64,000 bases of DNA from Caldilineaceae bacterium (GTDB lineage: Bacteria; Chloroflexota; Anaerolineae; Caldilineales; Caldilineaceae), in contig OY282376.1 of the NCBI GenBank assembly GCA_958295845.1, positions 881,022-945,021 on the forward strand. The letters run 5' to 3'. Shown in pieces: positions 44,501 through 54,031 of this stretch. How positions within the stretch are numbered: the first letter of the stretch is position 1; every line of letters begins with the position of its first letter. A program made the translations under genes and the position numbers. Below the pieces are notes generated by a model. The model worked only from the letters and a program-made list of their open reading frames with translations, searched no databases and was not told the origin of the DNA.

Positions 44501-44991
44501 CGGAGCAACACCTTTCGGACCCGCAGAGGATGGTCGCTCGGATGGCCGACCCGGAACATCCACTGGTTGCCAGCAACGGACCGCACGCTGCGCCGCACCT
44601 GGTCCGCCAGCGTCTGGAAACCGAGCTGTCGGTACGCCGCCGCCAGCCCGCTCGATAGAGCCTCACTGGGCCCCGCCTGAGACTGCTGGCGCAAAAACGT
44701 CTCAACCGCCTCCTCGAAACGGCGGTGGAGTAGGTCTTCGTACCCTCGAAATGGGATCACGCCTCGGGCGCCAATACCTGCCTTGCCGGGCAGATGAAAC
44801 CGGTGAATTGAATACAGGAAAAAGAGCGCCCGTACCTGCTCATACAGATTTTCGGTCTCCCGCCGCAGTCGGTCCAATGCCGCACACTCCCGCAGCAACG
44901 TCTCTGCGGTAGCCGAACGCGCGAACCGCTCCAATGAGCGATTGCGCGTATCTTCATCCGCGGCGGTGACAATTCTGACTAGTGTACTCAT
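41518..44991 (-). CDS. GHMP-kinase-like / UDP-sugar pyrophosphorylase-like fusion
   Basis: 1157 residues. The N-terminal ~165 are unrecognised and helical. A fucokinase-like GHMP kinase region follows: TPVRMDLTHSGWSDIFFLG (~177), IPKGSRLAVSTSL (~340) and GGMSGGGMGFLFDP (~558). The ATP loop is altered, as typical kinases read PxGSGLGTSS. From ~690 lies a UDPGP-type nucleotidyltransferase with VVSLAGGAGSRW (~785), the lysine in VVKALNPF, and MMHNIDTVGAHVDPGLLGLH near 955. Logically it would phosphorylate a sugar and then make an NDP-sugar, like FKP but in the opposite domain order. Seven 12-bp repeats encode a QTQG tract at residues ~220-248. It forms a pair with the GalU-like gene 70 nt upstream. 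Confidence 0.7.
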   Translation of the reverse strand: MSTLVRIVTAADEDTRNRSLERFARSATAETLLRECAALDRLRRETENLYEQVRALFFLYSIHRFHLPGKAGIGARGVIPFRGYEDLLHRRFEEAVETFLRQQSQAGPSEALSSGLAAAYRQLGFQTLADQVRRSVRSVAGNQWMFRVGHPSDHPLRVRKVLLRPLESGLFPLLREATPVRMDLTHSGWSDIFFLGMDFPEGARVLNVSIDLSVDGAGPTQGQTQGQTQGQTQGQTQGQTQGQTQGQTRGQAPRPPVEGYFRVIDRPVLRLVSVDLQASAEITTFAEVFDFARDHLGLLKAALIAAGIVPPGMEGAHQPLSDLLTQLVGSGHGIELVSKVNDIPKGSRLAVSTSLLACLITVCMRATGQARSLTGGLSEEACQLVAARAILGEWLGGSGGGWQDSGGIWPGIKLIEGRLSSEGDPEFGVSRGRLLPSHHLFGSDEISEETRQALQASLVLVHGGMAQDVGPILEMVTEKYLLRSVEEWAGRKRAIGTLDEILGYLKAGNVKAIGEATERNFKGPIQTIIPWASNLYTDRLIEQARAEFGEHFWGFWMLGGMSGGGMGFLFDPRHKAAAKVRLQAIMNETKARMEDAVPFAMPPVVYDFAINERGTWAELRGAELRGAELHGPAGATAQHPERTSALMPADYYRLTIPDTLRQDPWLLTPAQRAELEIFGAASGGDPALVDVLPSLLQRMMPQKQEEDSADSLSALLAANAFDREQHEQIRGDLRSGRIGLAQNRLPTRSLIEDAAPEETVDATAGLPDRLRGIGAAALRAGEVAVVSLAGGAGSRWSQGAGVVKALNPFARLGGSHRNFIEIHLAKSRRSGRLFGTPLPHIFTTSYLTNRAIAEALREEGDYGYGGPLLLSPGRSIGLRMVPMARDLQFAWEETPRQVLDVQAEKVQESLHSALIDWARAQGEGSDYVDNLPDQCIHPVGHWYEVPNLLRNGVLRGLLAERPQLQHLMMHNIDTVGAHVDPGLLGLHISSRAAMTAEVIHRRLEDRGGGLARIDGTVRLVEGLALPREEIEFGLTYYNTNTFWIHIDRLLATLGLARTDLWDGRVVAEALGRMAARMPTYVTLKEVKKRWGRGQEDIFPVTQFEKLWGDMTALPEMDCGYVVVPRVRGQQLKEVAQLDGWLRDGSAAYVEGLCEWPD
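43104..43148. repeat. Three tandem 15-bp units inside the fusion gene
   Basis: GCAATTCGGCCCCTC, GTAATTCGGCCCCTC and a third diverged unit follow one another. On the coding strand they give AELRG-AELRG-AELHG in the segment between the kinase and pyrophosphorylase parts. Confidence 0.9.
44247..44330. repeat. Seven perfect 12-bp tandem repeats inside the fusion gene
   Basis: GTGTCTGACCCT is repeated seven times without a mismatch, followed by a degenerate unit. It translates as QTQG tetrapeptides, in frame, so copy-number change alters length by four residues without a frameshift. Confidence 0.95.
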
Positions 44992-45061
44992 TTAAGATCT
45001 CTTCAGGGCCGATTGCCTGGCGACTGCGCCCCGCAGGATGCAGAACGTAGGCCGCAGAGAA

Positions 45062-45949
45062 CTATATCGGCTCCTCCCCCTCCTGCATCGAGCGCGCCAT
45101 CAGCAGTTCCAGCAGCCGGGTCAGCATCTCATCTCGGTCCTGCCCGTTCAACGCCAGCGCGATCTGGGCAGACAGCAGGCCGTACTTCACACCGATGTCA
45201 AGACGTATCCCCCGCTGCTCCAAAGCCAGATACTGCTCCCGCCGCGCCAGCGTATTCAGCGCCGCCGACAACGAGAGGCCCACACCCGGACGCCCATCCC
45301 CGCCGTCCGCATCCGAAGAAGTGAGCAGGTCGTCCAGTATCTCCATCACCGATGCCGTCAGAACGTGAATGCCAAAGAAGCAGAGATAATGGCCCGCGCG
45401 CAGACCCGAAGCCACCAGCCTCTGTTCAGCCTCCGTCGGCGTGGGCTTCTCAACCACCGTCTCCACCTGGTAGAGCCCCGTCTGCCCCGCCAGCCGGTGG
45501 CCCCCCACCGCGCCAAAGTAGGGCAGCAGAGTCTCCCGCGTCGCCTGTACCGCCGAGACCGAACAATTATGGGAGCGCGCCGCCTCGACAACGCGCGCCG
45601 CGCAACGCCCCCCGTTTGGCCGGACGTATAAGTGGTCCCCCACCAGGTGCAGAAAAGAGTCGCCGCCAACAAACTCCCGCGCGCAGAACACCGCGTGCGC
45701 GTAGCCCAACTGCTCCTCCTGCTGGACGAACTGGAGACGGCCCGCATGCTCTCCCACCGTCGCAGCATAGGCGGACTCGTCGCCCGGATAGACAATGACG
45801 CAGATCTCGTCGACACCGGCGTCGATTATCTCTTCGACCAGAATGCGCAAAACCGACTTCTCCACGCCGTCGCTGTCGATTATCGTCTGCAGAGGCAGAC
45901 TTCTCTGCGTCCGTCTGGCCGCGGTGATGACCGCCTTCGTAATCTCCAT
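45062..45949 (-). CDS. GalU-like nucleotidyltransferase with altered nucleotide-binding loop
   Basis: 295 residues with the NTP_transferase fold of UTP-glucose-1-phosphate uridylyltransferases. Similarity is clear in [51 protein letters not shown] and [20 protein letters not shown]. The signature at the N-terminus is, however, not AAGxGTR...PK but [16 protein letters not shown], so the glycine loop and lysine used for catalysis seem lost. It may be inactive, regulatory, or use another chemistry. The following gene (41518-44991) is a kinase/pyrophosphorylase fusion, 70 nt away on the same strand. Confidence 0.8.
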   Translation of the reverse strand: MEITKAVITAARRTQRSLPLQTIIDSDGVEKSVLRILVEEIIDAGVDEICVIVYPGDESAYAATVGEHAGRLQFVQQEEQLGYAHAVFCAREFVGGDSFLHLVGDHLYVRPNGGRCAARVVEAARSHNCSVSAVQATRETLLPYFGAVGGHRLAGQTGLYQVETVVEKPTPTEAEQRLVASGLRAGHYLCFFGIHVLTASVMEILDDLLTSSDADGGDGRPGVGLSLSAALNTLARREQYLALEQRGIRLDIGVKYGLLSAQIALALNGQDRDEMLTRLLELLMARSMQEGEEPI

Positions 45950-46292
45950 GTTCTGCTCTCCGGCTCGACCTCTACGAATGAATGTGAACCACGATCAACG
46001 ACCAGGATGATAACCCACGCGACCGGCTGTCGGCGCAACCATCCCCGACGACTGGAAACCGCTCCCGTCGATCCGAACTGGACCTAGCCGCCCTCTCCTG
46101 CCTGGGCTGCGACCATCCAATGGCGGTCAGGGAACTTACCCTCCCTTTCCGGCCAAAAGTTTGATCTGTCAGATAGACTATGCTAAAATTCTGCCCGTTG
46201 TTACCCGATTTTCTCAAATCGCCAACCGGTTCACTTCAATTTCGGTTGCTTCCCGATCGCCCATCAGCACATCACCATCAGGAGGATTCTCC
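45950..46292. other. Divergent gap upstream of osmC
   Basis: Apart from the osmC promoter at 46161-46189 nothing is recognised. The minus-strand promoter for the GalU-like gene is not evident. Confidence 0.4.
46161..46189 (+). promoter_or_regulatory. Promoter of osmC
   Basis: TTGATC (46161-46166), 17-nt spacer, extended -10 TGC-TAAAAT (46181-46189). The ATG lies 104 nt downstream. Confidence 0.65.
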
Positions 46293-46715
46293 ATGTCCGT
46301 GCGCAACGCCTCTGCCACCTGGAATGGCACACTCAATGACGGCTCCGGCACAATGAAACTAGGCAGCGGCCTCTACGAAGGCCCTTTCTCCTTCGCCTCC
46401 CGCTTCGAATCCGGATCCGGCACCAACCCGGAAGAACTGATTGGCGCCGCCCATGCCGGCTGCTATTCGATGTTTCTCTCCGCTCTGCTCAGCGGCGATG
46501 GCTTCACGCCCACCAGTGTAAACACCACCGCCGCCGTCCACCTGACCGATGGCCCTGCCATCAGCAAGATTGAGTTGACGTGCCGCGCCGAAGTGCCCGG
46601 GCTGACTGCCGATAAGTTCGCCGACTACGCCGCCCAGGCCAAGGACGGCTGCCCCGTCTCCAAAGCCCTGGCCTCGGTTGACGAAATCGTCCTTGACGCC
46701 GCCTTGGTGGGGTGA
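46293..46715 (+). CDS. OsmC-family peroxide reductase
   Basis: About 140 residues, the OsmC length. The redox cysteines are in AHAGCYSMFLSALLSG (peroxidatic, residue ~54) and KDGCPVSKAL (resolving, ~119). The N-terminus SVRNASATWNGTLNDGSGTM and the LEVxFSFxSRFE-like segment FSFASRFESGSGTNPEEL match OsmC rather than Ohr. It would reduce organic or lipid hydroperoxides in the cytoplasm. AGGAGG lies just before the ATG of 46293; the open frame upstream (from 46161) is excluded. A strong terminator follows. Confidence 0.93.
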   Translation: MSVRNASATWNGTLNDGSGTMKLGSGLYEGPFSFASRFESGSGTNPEELIGAAHAGCYSMFLSALLSGDGFTPTSVNTTAAVHLTDGPAISKIELTCRAEVPGLTADKFADYAAQAKDGCPVSKALASVDEIVLDAALVG

Positions 46716-46776
46716 TCCTCGTAGCAAGCAAGCGAAGAACGCGTCGACACGCTGACGATGCCAAATAGCAGTAAAC

Positions 46777-46806
46777 GAACAGTCCATCGATTTCGATGGA
46801 CTGTTT
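46777..46806 (+). terminator. Intrinsic terminator of osmC
   Basis: AACAGTCCATCGA pairs perfectly with TCGATGGACTGTT (46777-46789 with 46792-46804); the sequence continues TTTTGC. Confidence 0.85.
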
Positions 46807-46932
46807 TGCATTCGCATCTTTCTCAATTGGCAGACGACCCAAGACCCATCTCGCGATGCCGGATCGGTAGCACTACGTAACCATCCCGCTGGACGAACAC
46901 CCCGCTGCGAGTCCCAGCCTCAGCGCCTTTTT

Positions 46933-47781
46933 TCAGGCACAAAACGGCGCGGCAACCGTCCTCAGCTGCGCCAGATTGTCCCATTCAGTGCTGTTCCCGT
47001 GCAGCGCGGTATCGAAGATCAGCGACATCGGACCGTCAAACCTTGCCTCCGACAACATGCCCAGCGAATGGCGAAACTCATCCTCATCCGGCTGACCCCT
47101 GTCGTCGTATAGCGCCTTCACATGTGCTGAATCGGCCTTGGGAAAGATCGCCGCCAGCTCGTCGTAACGGTCCTCGCCTTTGTAGTTGCCAAAATCGACG
47201 CATAGCCCGACCCGCCCCTCACAAAGCTCAAGAATCGCCAGCACCTGGTCCGCCCGTGCCGTCGTCTCCCGAAAATTCTCGGTGATCACCTGCACACCGA
47301 TTGAAGAGCCGTAGTCGGCCAACTCACGCAGACCTTGCGCGCTGCGCTGTATCACCGGATGGTCCAATAGCGGCGCATGGTTGCGCTCCACCGACCCGTA
47401 TCCCCCAACAACGCGCGCATGGCTGGCGCCGCAACGGGCCGTCAAATCCAGCCACGAACGGATCCAGGCTATCTCCCCGGCCCGCACCGATTCATCGGGG
47501 TGCGTGACGTCGCCGGCGTCAATCAGAACGCTGAACAGCTCGACTTCGGCCTCCTCGACCGCCGCCTTCAGCTCCTCTACATAGCCACTATCCATCGTCG
47601 GGAAGTGAAAGTGAACGATCTCCAACGTGTTGATGTTGGCCTGCGCCAGCGCCGACGGCAATTCCAACAAGCTGATTACGCCGTTTGCCGGCTGCCGCGG
47701 TTCGGGGTCGCCCGGCCCAAAGAGCGGTGGCGACCCCAACGCCCGGTGCAGACTCCAGGATGATGTGGAAACTCGTGACAT
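46933..47781 (-). CDS. Sugar phosphate isomerase/epimerase (TIM barrel)
   Basis: About 282 residues of the AP-endonuclease-2-like family. Recognisable parts are MSRVSTSSWSLHRALGSPP at the N-terminus, NTLEIVHFHFP, QVITENFRETT (metal glutamate), VGLCVDFGNYKG (Asp) and ADSAHVKALYDD (His). The extra 20 residues before this MSRV start in the open frame are dropped; GGAG lies eight nt before the ATG. It is the third such enzyme in the window and lies beside an Ldh-type dehydrogenase on the same strand, suggesting a small catabolic unit for a polyol or sugar acid. Confidence 0.82.
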   Translation of the reverse strand: MSRVSTSSWSLHRALGSPPLFGPGDPEPRQPANGVISLLELPSALAQANINTLEIVHFHFPTMDSGYVEELKAAVEEAEVELFSVLIDAGDVTHPDESVRAGEIAWIRSWLDLTARCGASHARVVGGYGSVERNHAPLLDHPVIQRSAQGLRELADYGSSIGVQVITENFRETTARADQVLAILELCEGRVGLCVDFGNYKGEDRYDELAAIFPKADSAHVKALYDDRGQPDEDEFRHSLGMLSEARFDGPMSLIFDTALHGNSTEWDNLAQLRTVAAPFCA

Positions 47782-47914
47782 GCCTATACTCCGGTTTGCT
47801 TGCAGAAGACCCATCCTCCGCAGATGACCAAAAACACCCAATTCATTTGGAACGGTGAAGTTGATGCGCCGCTATCGGCCCGACTCAGGATTACCCGCCT
47901 CTGACAGAAACGCC

Positions 47915-48949
47915 TCAGACCATTGGCGAAACATCCAGCTTTTCCGCCGCTTCGACGATCTGAGACCAGGTGTTATCGTCCAGCGGGATCCCATCCCTCT
48001 GACGGCTATCAGCTGAACGCGCCTCCGGTTCGCCAGGCATCAGCACCTCCTCGAAACCCGGCGCCGGCTTTGTGGCCTTTATCCGACTTGCGATATGTTC
48101 CCCATCCGCGAAGAACTCGTCCACAGGACGGAAATAGCTGATATTCAATAAGATGAACAGGACGCCGTTGCCCAGAATCGAGCCGGGTATGCCCGGCCCG
48201 CCGGCGCCCGTCAGAATGCCGCCCAAATAGTCGGTCAAAAGTGCCAAACCGAAGCCTTTGTGGCCGGCTGCCGGCAGCAGCATCCCCCCATCATAAACGT
48301 CGGCCGGATTCTCGGTCGGTTCACCGTTCTTGTCCAGCGCCCATCCTTCCGGGATCGGTTTGCCGCTGTTCAAGGCCACCCGCACCTTCCCTTCGGCCAC
48401 CGCGCTGGTGGCAAAATCCAACAACATTGGCGGCCGGCCCTCCAACGGTATGGCTACCGCGATCGGGTTCGTTCCCATCCGCCTTTCCGCACCGCCAAAA
48501 GGCGCCACAAGGCCGCCCGCACGACCACCATTGGCATACGCCAGCGCAATGAAACCCTCCTCGGCAGCAAGTCCTACCCACTCGCCCAGACGCCCCACGT
48601 GGCCGGAGTGCTTCAACCCCACCACCGCTACCGCATTCCCCCTCGCCTTGCCAATTCCGTCCTCGATTGCGACTTTGGCTCCCAACTGCCCGAAGCAGCG
48701 ATGCCCGTTATACAGCACCATGACCGGAGTCTCACGCTCGATCTCAGGCCTGGATCGCGGACGCAGTTCATCCTCGTCGACCTGTCGCAGATACTGCGGA
48801 ATTCGAATGACGCCGTGCGAGTCGTGACCGGCCAAATTGGCCGAGACCAGCGACTGCCCTACAAGGTCCGCTGTTAACTTGGGCGTGTCCACGGCTTGAA
48901 AGATGCGGCTGGCGTAATCCGCCAGGGGAAGTGGCTGCAATACAGGCAT
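47915..48949 (-). CDS. Ldh-family (type 2 malate/L-lactate dehydrogenase-like) oxidoreductase
   Basis: About 344 residues, the normal size of the YlbC/YiaK/ComC group, which uses NAD(P) in a non-classical fold. The family signatures are NLAGHDSHGVIRIPQYL (with the catalytic His, residue ~45), VVGLKHSGHVGRLGEWV, IALAYANGG, RRMGTNPIAVAIP and AGHKGFGLALL. Substrates include malate, ureidoglycolate, 2,3-diketogulonate and sulfolactate. I start at MPVLQPLPLADYA; ATG codons 7 and 20 codons upstream are possible. The isomerase gene follows 133 nt downstream. Confidence 0.9.
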   Translation of the reverse strand: MPVLQPLPLADYASRIFQAVDTPKLTADLVGQSLVSANLAGHDSHGVIRIPQYLRQVDEDELRPRSRPEIERETPVMVLYNGHRCFGQLGAKVAIEDGIGKARGNAVAVVGLKHSGHVGRLGEWVGLAAEEGFIALAYANGGRAGGLVAPFGGAERRMGTNPIAVAIPLEGRPPMLLDFATSAVAEGKVRVALNSGKPIPEGWALDKNGEPTENPADVYDGGMLLPAAGHKGFGLALLTDYLGGILTGAGGPGIPGSILGNGVLFILLNISYFRPVDEFFADGEHIASRIKATKPAPGFEEVLMPGEPEARSADSRQRDGIPLDDNTWSQIVEAAEKLDVSPMV

Positions 48950-49248
48950 GAGTCGCACTCCGTTTTCCATAGAAGAAGGGAATATGATAGATGACGCACA
49001 GGCCGCCACAGCGCCTTCGCCTCTCCCGCAGACGGTTTGCCGTCAGATCTTGTACTGGCCTGCCATCAAAAGCCTAGCCGATTTTCTACGAACACGCAAC
49101 CGGGACCGGCTCACCGGGCGCATCCCAAAATGGGGCAAATTCTCGTATACCTCTTGCCGCAACCAAGCCACGATCATCTCCAGCCCCAATTTCCGTGAGC
49201 CCAATCGGTGTGACTCTCTCCTCTCTCCTCTTCAATCTCTCCTTGCAT

Positions 49249-49375
49249 TTGGGCGTCCGGGCCTTCGGCCCTCCCTTGTGCGGGGGCTGCGCCCCCGCAA
49301 CGCCCCGCCCTTACTAGACCACCGTGCGTATTCTTCCCCAGCAACGTGTCTAGAGAAAGGTGTTTAGCCAACAGA
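49249..49375. repeat. Dispersed repeat A, copy 2
   Basis: GGGCGTCCGGGCCTTCGGCC, then GGGGGCTGCGCCCCCGCAAC, ending in the GTGTCTAG and GCCAACAGAGTCT text. Same order as at 11819-11935, with small differences. Confidence 0.85.
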
Positions 49376-49426
49376 GTCTACCTCCTCACGCGCTATCTCA
49401 GCCTCTAACCCCTAACCCCTGCAGTT

Positions 49427-49503
49427 CCGCGCCCCCGCAACGCCCCGCCCTTGCTAGCCACCGTGCAAATTCTTCCCCAGTAACGTGTCTAGCCAGCAGT
49501 GTT
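49427..49503. repeat. Dispersed repeat A, copy 3 (5' truncated)
   Basis: Starts at CGCGCCCCCGCAACGCC and ends with GTAACGTGTCTAGCCAGCAG. The leading palindrome of copies 1 and 2 is missing. It directly follows CTGCAGTT, as copy 1 does. Confidence 0.8.
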
Positions 49504-49518
49504 CGCCCAAAACACTAC

Positions 49519-49665
49519 GGTAGGGGCAGGCCTTGTGCCTGCCCTGTTCCCCCTTAATCCACTGACCCCCGGCAAATCCAGGCCCTGGCGCCTGCCCTGC
49601 CCCTTTCCAAAAGCAGGTTAACAATTCCAGCTTCAGCCGGCACAATCTCCCCGCCAGACTGTTCC
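49519..49665. repeat. Dispersed repeat B, copy 2
   Basis: GTAGGGGCAGGC-CTTGT-GCCTGCCC followed by a diverged middle and the shared end ATCTCCCCGCCAGACT. Compare with 33422-33511. Confidence 0.65.
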
Positions 49666-49804
49666 CGCCCAAACCTGGAATGCACCGCGGTTCACCCATT
49701 CGCCCACACGCCAGCACACCCAAAGCTCGGCCTGCCCAAAACCAGGATGTCCCCAGTCACACCATCATCCTGCTACCGGTCCCCGCCCGTCGCCGGTCTT
49801 TCGC

Positions 49805-49833
49805 TTGACCAACCTTGTGGATTTCAGTACGAT
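49805..49833 (+). promoter_or_regulatory. Promoter of the glycosyltransferase gene
   Basis: TTGACC (49805-49810) and TACGAT (49828-49833), 17 nt apart. The start codon is about 140 nt further on. Confidence 0.5.
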
Positions 49834-49972
49834 TGAAGCATGCTACGTCGTCTGAACACCGATTCATTACTGTGCCGGCCTGTGGTGAAAAAGCCTCTCT
49901 TGCAGCTGTCCCTCAAGACACCTCTCAAAAACGCGACGCGATGGTGGGACGTTGAGTGATGAAGGATTCGAC

Positions 49973-51058
49973 ATGAACCCTCAACCTGAGACCGTTCCGA
50001 CCGAAACAGTTCCACAGTCCCCCAACGCCCCCGACGCGCCCAACCCGTCGGACGACCCAACACCAGTGCAGGCGCCAGGCCAGACCTGCGCCAGTTCCCA
50101 GCACCCGGTCATCTCCGTCATCGTGCCCATCTTCAACGAGGAAGAGGTGATTCCCGAACTCTACCGGCGCATGGTCGCCGTCCTGGGCGGAATTGGTCAA
50201 CCGTGGGAACTGGTTTGCGTCAATGACGGCAGCCGCGACGAATCTCTTTCTCTCCTGCTCGCCCTTCGTGAACAGGACACTCGCATTAAAATTATCAACT
50301 TCTCCCGCAACTTCGGCCACCAGATCGCCATCACCGCCGGCATGGACTACGCACAGGGCGACGCGATCGCCATCATTGACGCCGACCTGCAGGATCCACC
50401 CGAGCTGATCGGTGAAATGTTCGAAAAATGGCGCGAAGGCTATGAGGTCGTCTACGCCGTGCGCGCCAACAGGCGCGGCGAGTCCCGCTTCAAAATCTGG
50501 ACGGCCAGCGCCTTCTACAGGCTCCTGCGCCGCATTACTGATGTAGAAATTCCCGTGAATACCGGCGACTTCCGACTGATCGACCGCCAGGTCCTCCTGA
50601 CAATGCGCCGTCTGCGCGAGAAGCACCGCTTTATGCGCGGCCTCAGCAGTTGGGTTGGCTTCCGCCAGACCGGCATCGAATACCAGCGGGCCGAGCGCTT
50701 CGCCGGTGACACCAAATACCCCCTTAGCAAAATGCTCCGCCTGACACTGGACGCCATCACCAGCTTCAGCTACATTCCCCTCCGGCTCAGCACCTATTTT
50801 GGCTTCTTCCTCGCCTTTGCAAGCCTGCTGGGCATCATCGTGACTACCATCCTGCGTCTCTCCGGCAACAACGCCTTCTTCGGTCAGGCCTCCACCCTGG
50901 TTGCCGTGCTGTTCCTGGGAGGAATCCAACTGATATTTCTGGGAATCATCGGCGAGTATCTTGCCCGCATCTACGATGACGTCAAAGCCCGCCCGCTCTA
51001 CGTCGTCTCCAAAGTGTATGGCCTGGACGATCCCGATGATCCCCGCGACCCGTCATAG
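49973..51058 (+). CDS. Family 2 glycosyltransferase (GtrB/DPM1-like), membrane-anchored
   Basis: About 361 residues. A Pro-rich N-terminus of ~45 residues precedes a GT2 domain with [45 protein letters not shown], the metal-binding [13 protein letters not shown] and [13 protein letters not shown]. Two C-terminal membrane helices ([20 protein letters not shown] and [20 protein letters not shown]) end in a [19 protein letters not shown] motif. Such proteins transfer a sugar to undecaprenyl or dolichyl phosphate. The frame allows a TTG at 49952; GAAGGA before the ATG of 49973 is better. acpS follows 96 nt later. Confidence 0.92.
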   Translation: MNPQPETVPTETVPQSPNAPDAPNPSDDPTPVQAPGQTCASSQHPVISVIVPIFNEEEVIPELYRRMVAVLGGIGQPWELVCVNDGSRDESLSLLLALREQDTRIKIINFSRNFGHQIAITAGMDYAQGDAIAIIDADLQDPPELIGEMFEKWREGYEVVYAVRANRRGESRFKIWTASAFYRLLRRITDVEIPVNTGDFRLIDRQVLLTMRRLREKHRFMRGLSSWVGFRQTGIEYQRAERFAGDTKYPLSKMLRLTLDAITSFSYIPLRLSTYFGFFLAFASLLGIIVTTILRLSGNNAFFGQASTLVAVLFLGGIQLIFLGIIGEYLARIYDDVKARPLYVVSKVYGLDDPDDPRDPS

Positions 51059-51154
51059 TCACCAACCGATCCAGGCGAACGCCGCACGTCGAAGACCTGA
51101 CAAAAGGAAACCGTGATTGATGCTGAATTCCCCAGCCAGCACACCAGCTAGACA

Positions 51155-51571
51155 ATGATCCTGCGCACAGGTGTCGACATTATCGAGATCGAACGCATTC
51201 GCCGCGCCATCTCGCGTTACGAGGGCGCCGCTCAGGCCCGCAAGAGGTTCCTGGAACGCCTTTACACCGAGGCCGAGCTGCGCCACTGCCGTGATCGCGT
51301 TGAATCCCTCGCCGCCCGTTTCGCCGCCAAAGAGGCGATCGCCAAAGCCCTGGGAACGGGTGCCTGGCGCGACGGTATCCGCTGGATCGACCTGGAAGTC
51401 GTCTCCGACACACGCGGCGCGCCCTCCGTCCGACTCCATGGCGCAGCCGCACGCCGCGCCCAGTCTCTGGGCCTGAGCCAGTGGTCCGTCAGCCTTAGCC
51501 ACGACGACGAGCGGGCCATCGCTCTAATCGTCGCTCTCGGCGAGCAGGCACAGTCCCCCGCATCTCGCTGA
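51155..51571 (+). CDS. acpS: Holo-[acyl-carrier-protein] synthase
   Basis: 138 residues, slightly longer than usual because of a GEQAQSPASR-like tail. It transfers the 4'-phosphopantetheine arm from CoA to acyl carrier protein. The magnesium and CoA site is seen in TGVDIIEIERIRRA (Asp ~8), and the second signature in RFAAKEAIAKALGTG (Glu ~59). SVSLSHDDERAIALIVA closes the fold. The ATG is used; no strong ribosome site is present, so translation may be modest. Confidence 0.95.
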   Translation: MILRTGVDIIEIERIRRAISRYEGAAQARKRFLERLYTEAELRHCRDRVESLAARFAAKEAIAKALGTGAWRDGIRWIDLEVVSDTRGAPSVRLHGAAARRAQSLGLSQWSVSLSHDDERAIALIVALGEQAQSPASR

Positions 51572-51632
51572 ATCTCTCGCGTCTCTTCCCGTTTTCGGTG
51601 ATGTCCTATGCGGCGTTTCCTTCTGAATTCCT

Positions 51633-51661
51633 TTGACACCGCGAAATCACCGTGATAAGAT
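51633..51661 (+). promoter_or_regulatory. Promoter of the pyrG leader
   Basis: Consensus TTGACA (51633-51638), exactly 17 nt, then TAAGAT (51656-51661). The transcript should start near 51668, some 400 nt before pyrG. Confidence 0.75.
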
Positions 51662-51667
51662 AATCGC

Positions 51668-51839
51668 GGGCTGGTAAACAGGTTTTGCGTCGGACCGGCG
51701 CCGAACCAAAGAGCCAGTGATGAAAGTTCCCGACGCCGTCATCCCAAATGATTCACGACTCCGCTCTGGGACAACTGTCGAGGGCGGTGCGTAAGAGAGA
51801 ATGGGTACGGGTGAATGGCCCCGTACTCCTTTTTGTTTT
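51668..51839 (+). ncRNA. Candidate structured leader or small RNA upstream of pyrG
   Basis: Between a consensus promoter and an intrinsic terminator lie ~170 nt with several stems. GCGTCGG (51687-51693) pairs with CCGACGC (51730-51736), and CCGCTCT (51761-51767) pairs with AGGGCGG (51781-51787) with GACA/TGTC inside. The terminator stem follows. I cannot match it to a known riboswitch or to 6S, SRP or tmRNA by eye. It is either an attenuated pyrG leader or an independent small RNA. Confidence 0.45.
51803..51839 (+). terminator. Intrinsic terminator in the pyrG leader
   Basis: GGGTACGGG (51803-51811) pairs with CCCGTACTC (51820-51828, one G-U pair), followed by TTTTTGTTTT. It lies 226 nt before the pyrG start codon, an unusual place unless it works as an attenuator or ends a small RNA. 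Confidence 0.8.
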
Positions 51840-51996
51840 GGAGTTTACCGCCGTTTCGCAACAATAACCCGATCTATTCCTGATGATCCGCGGCGCCGCG
51901 CAACGGCGGAGACACGATCAATTCTGATTTACCGGTTTCCGTGTCCTCCTCAACGATAAGACCACTGCTCGCTTGCTGGCGTCACACGACTCGGAC

Positions 51997-52032
51997 CTGC
52001 CTGAAGGGTCGATGTTCTCATCGACCAGGCAG
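51997..52032 (+). promoter_or_regulatory. Hairpin just upstream of pyrG
   Basis: GGTCGATG-TTCT-CATCGACC is a perfect eight-bp stem with a tetraloop. An outer CTGCC/GGCAG adds five pairs around a bulge. It ends 33 nt before the ATG and could influence translation. Confidence 0.55.
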
Positions 52033-52041
52033 TGACAATAG

Positions 52042-53772
<1,731 letters not shown>

Positions 53773-53948
53773 AACCAGGGACCCTGAGCAAGGCGTGCTC
53801 GTTAGGGAAACGGTTCCGCCGCCCCGTCAAATTCAGTGCAAAGAATGTCCGTTCTCGAAGCAGAAATGAGTTACGCTAATTCCCGTCTGACACCAGGACT
53901 TTTCGTGCGGATTGCGCATCGCTATCGCGCCTGACCTGTCTGACTCTA

Positions 53949-53980
53949 CGCAATACGAATTACGCAATACGTAACACGCA
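53949..53980. repeat. Short direct repeats (ACGCAATACG)
   Basis: TACGCAATACG occurs twice within about 25 nt, followed by TAACACGCA, in the gap between pyrG and yebC. It is non-coding and similar in style to the other short tandem units in this window. Confidence 0.7.
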
Positions 53981-54031
53981 AAAAGCGGGTTCTCAACCTG
54001 AACGGACATTAGATTCAGAATAGGAGCAAAG

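Larger units (their letters stand above)
48950..49972. other. 1-kb gene-free gap with three repeat families
   Basis: No gene supported by domain or codon pattern. Contains repeat A copies (49249-49375 and 49427-49503), a CCCTAACCC motif (49405-49426), repeat B copy 2 (49519-49665) and, at the right end, the promoter of the glycosyltransferase gene. Confidence 0.7.

Noticed and set aside
49010..49951. Insertion sequence or transposon remnant
   Set aside because: Repeats are present but there is no transposase frame, terminal inverted repeat or target duplication that I can see.
51668..51839. Known riboswitch or 6S/SRP/tmRNA in the pyrG leader
   Set aside because: No conserved core of the classes I know could be read; kept as an unclassified structured RNA.
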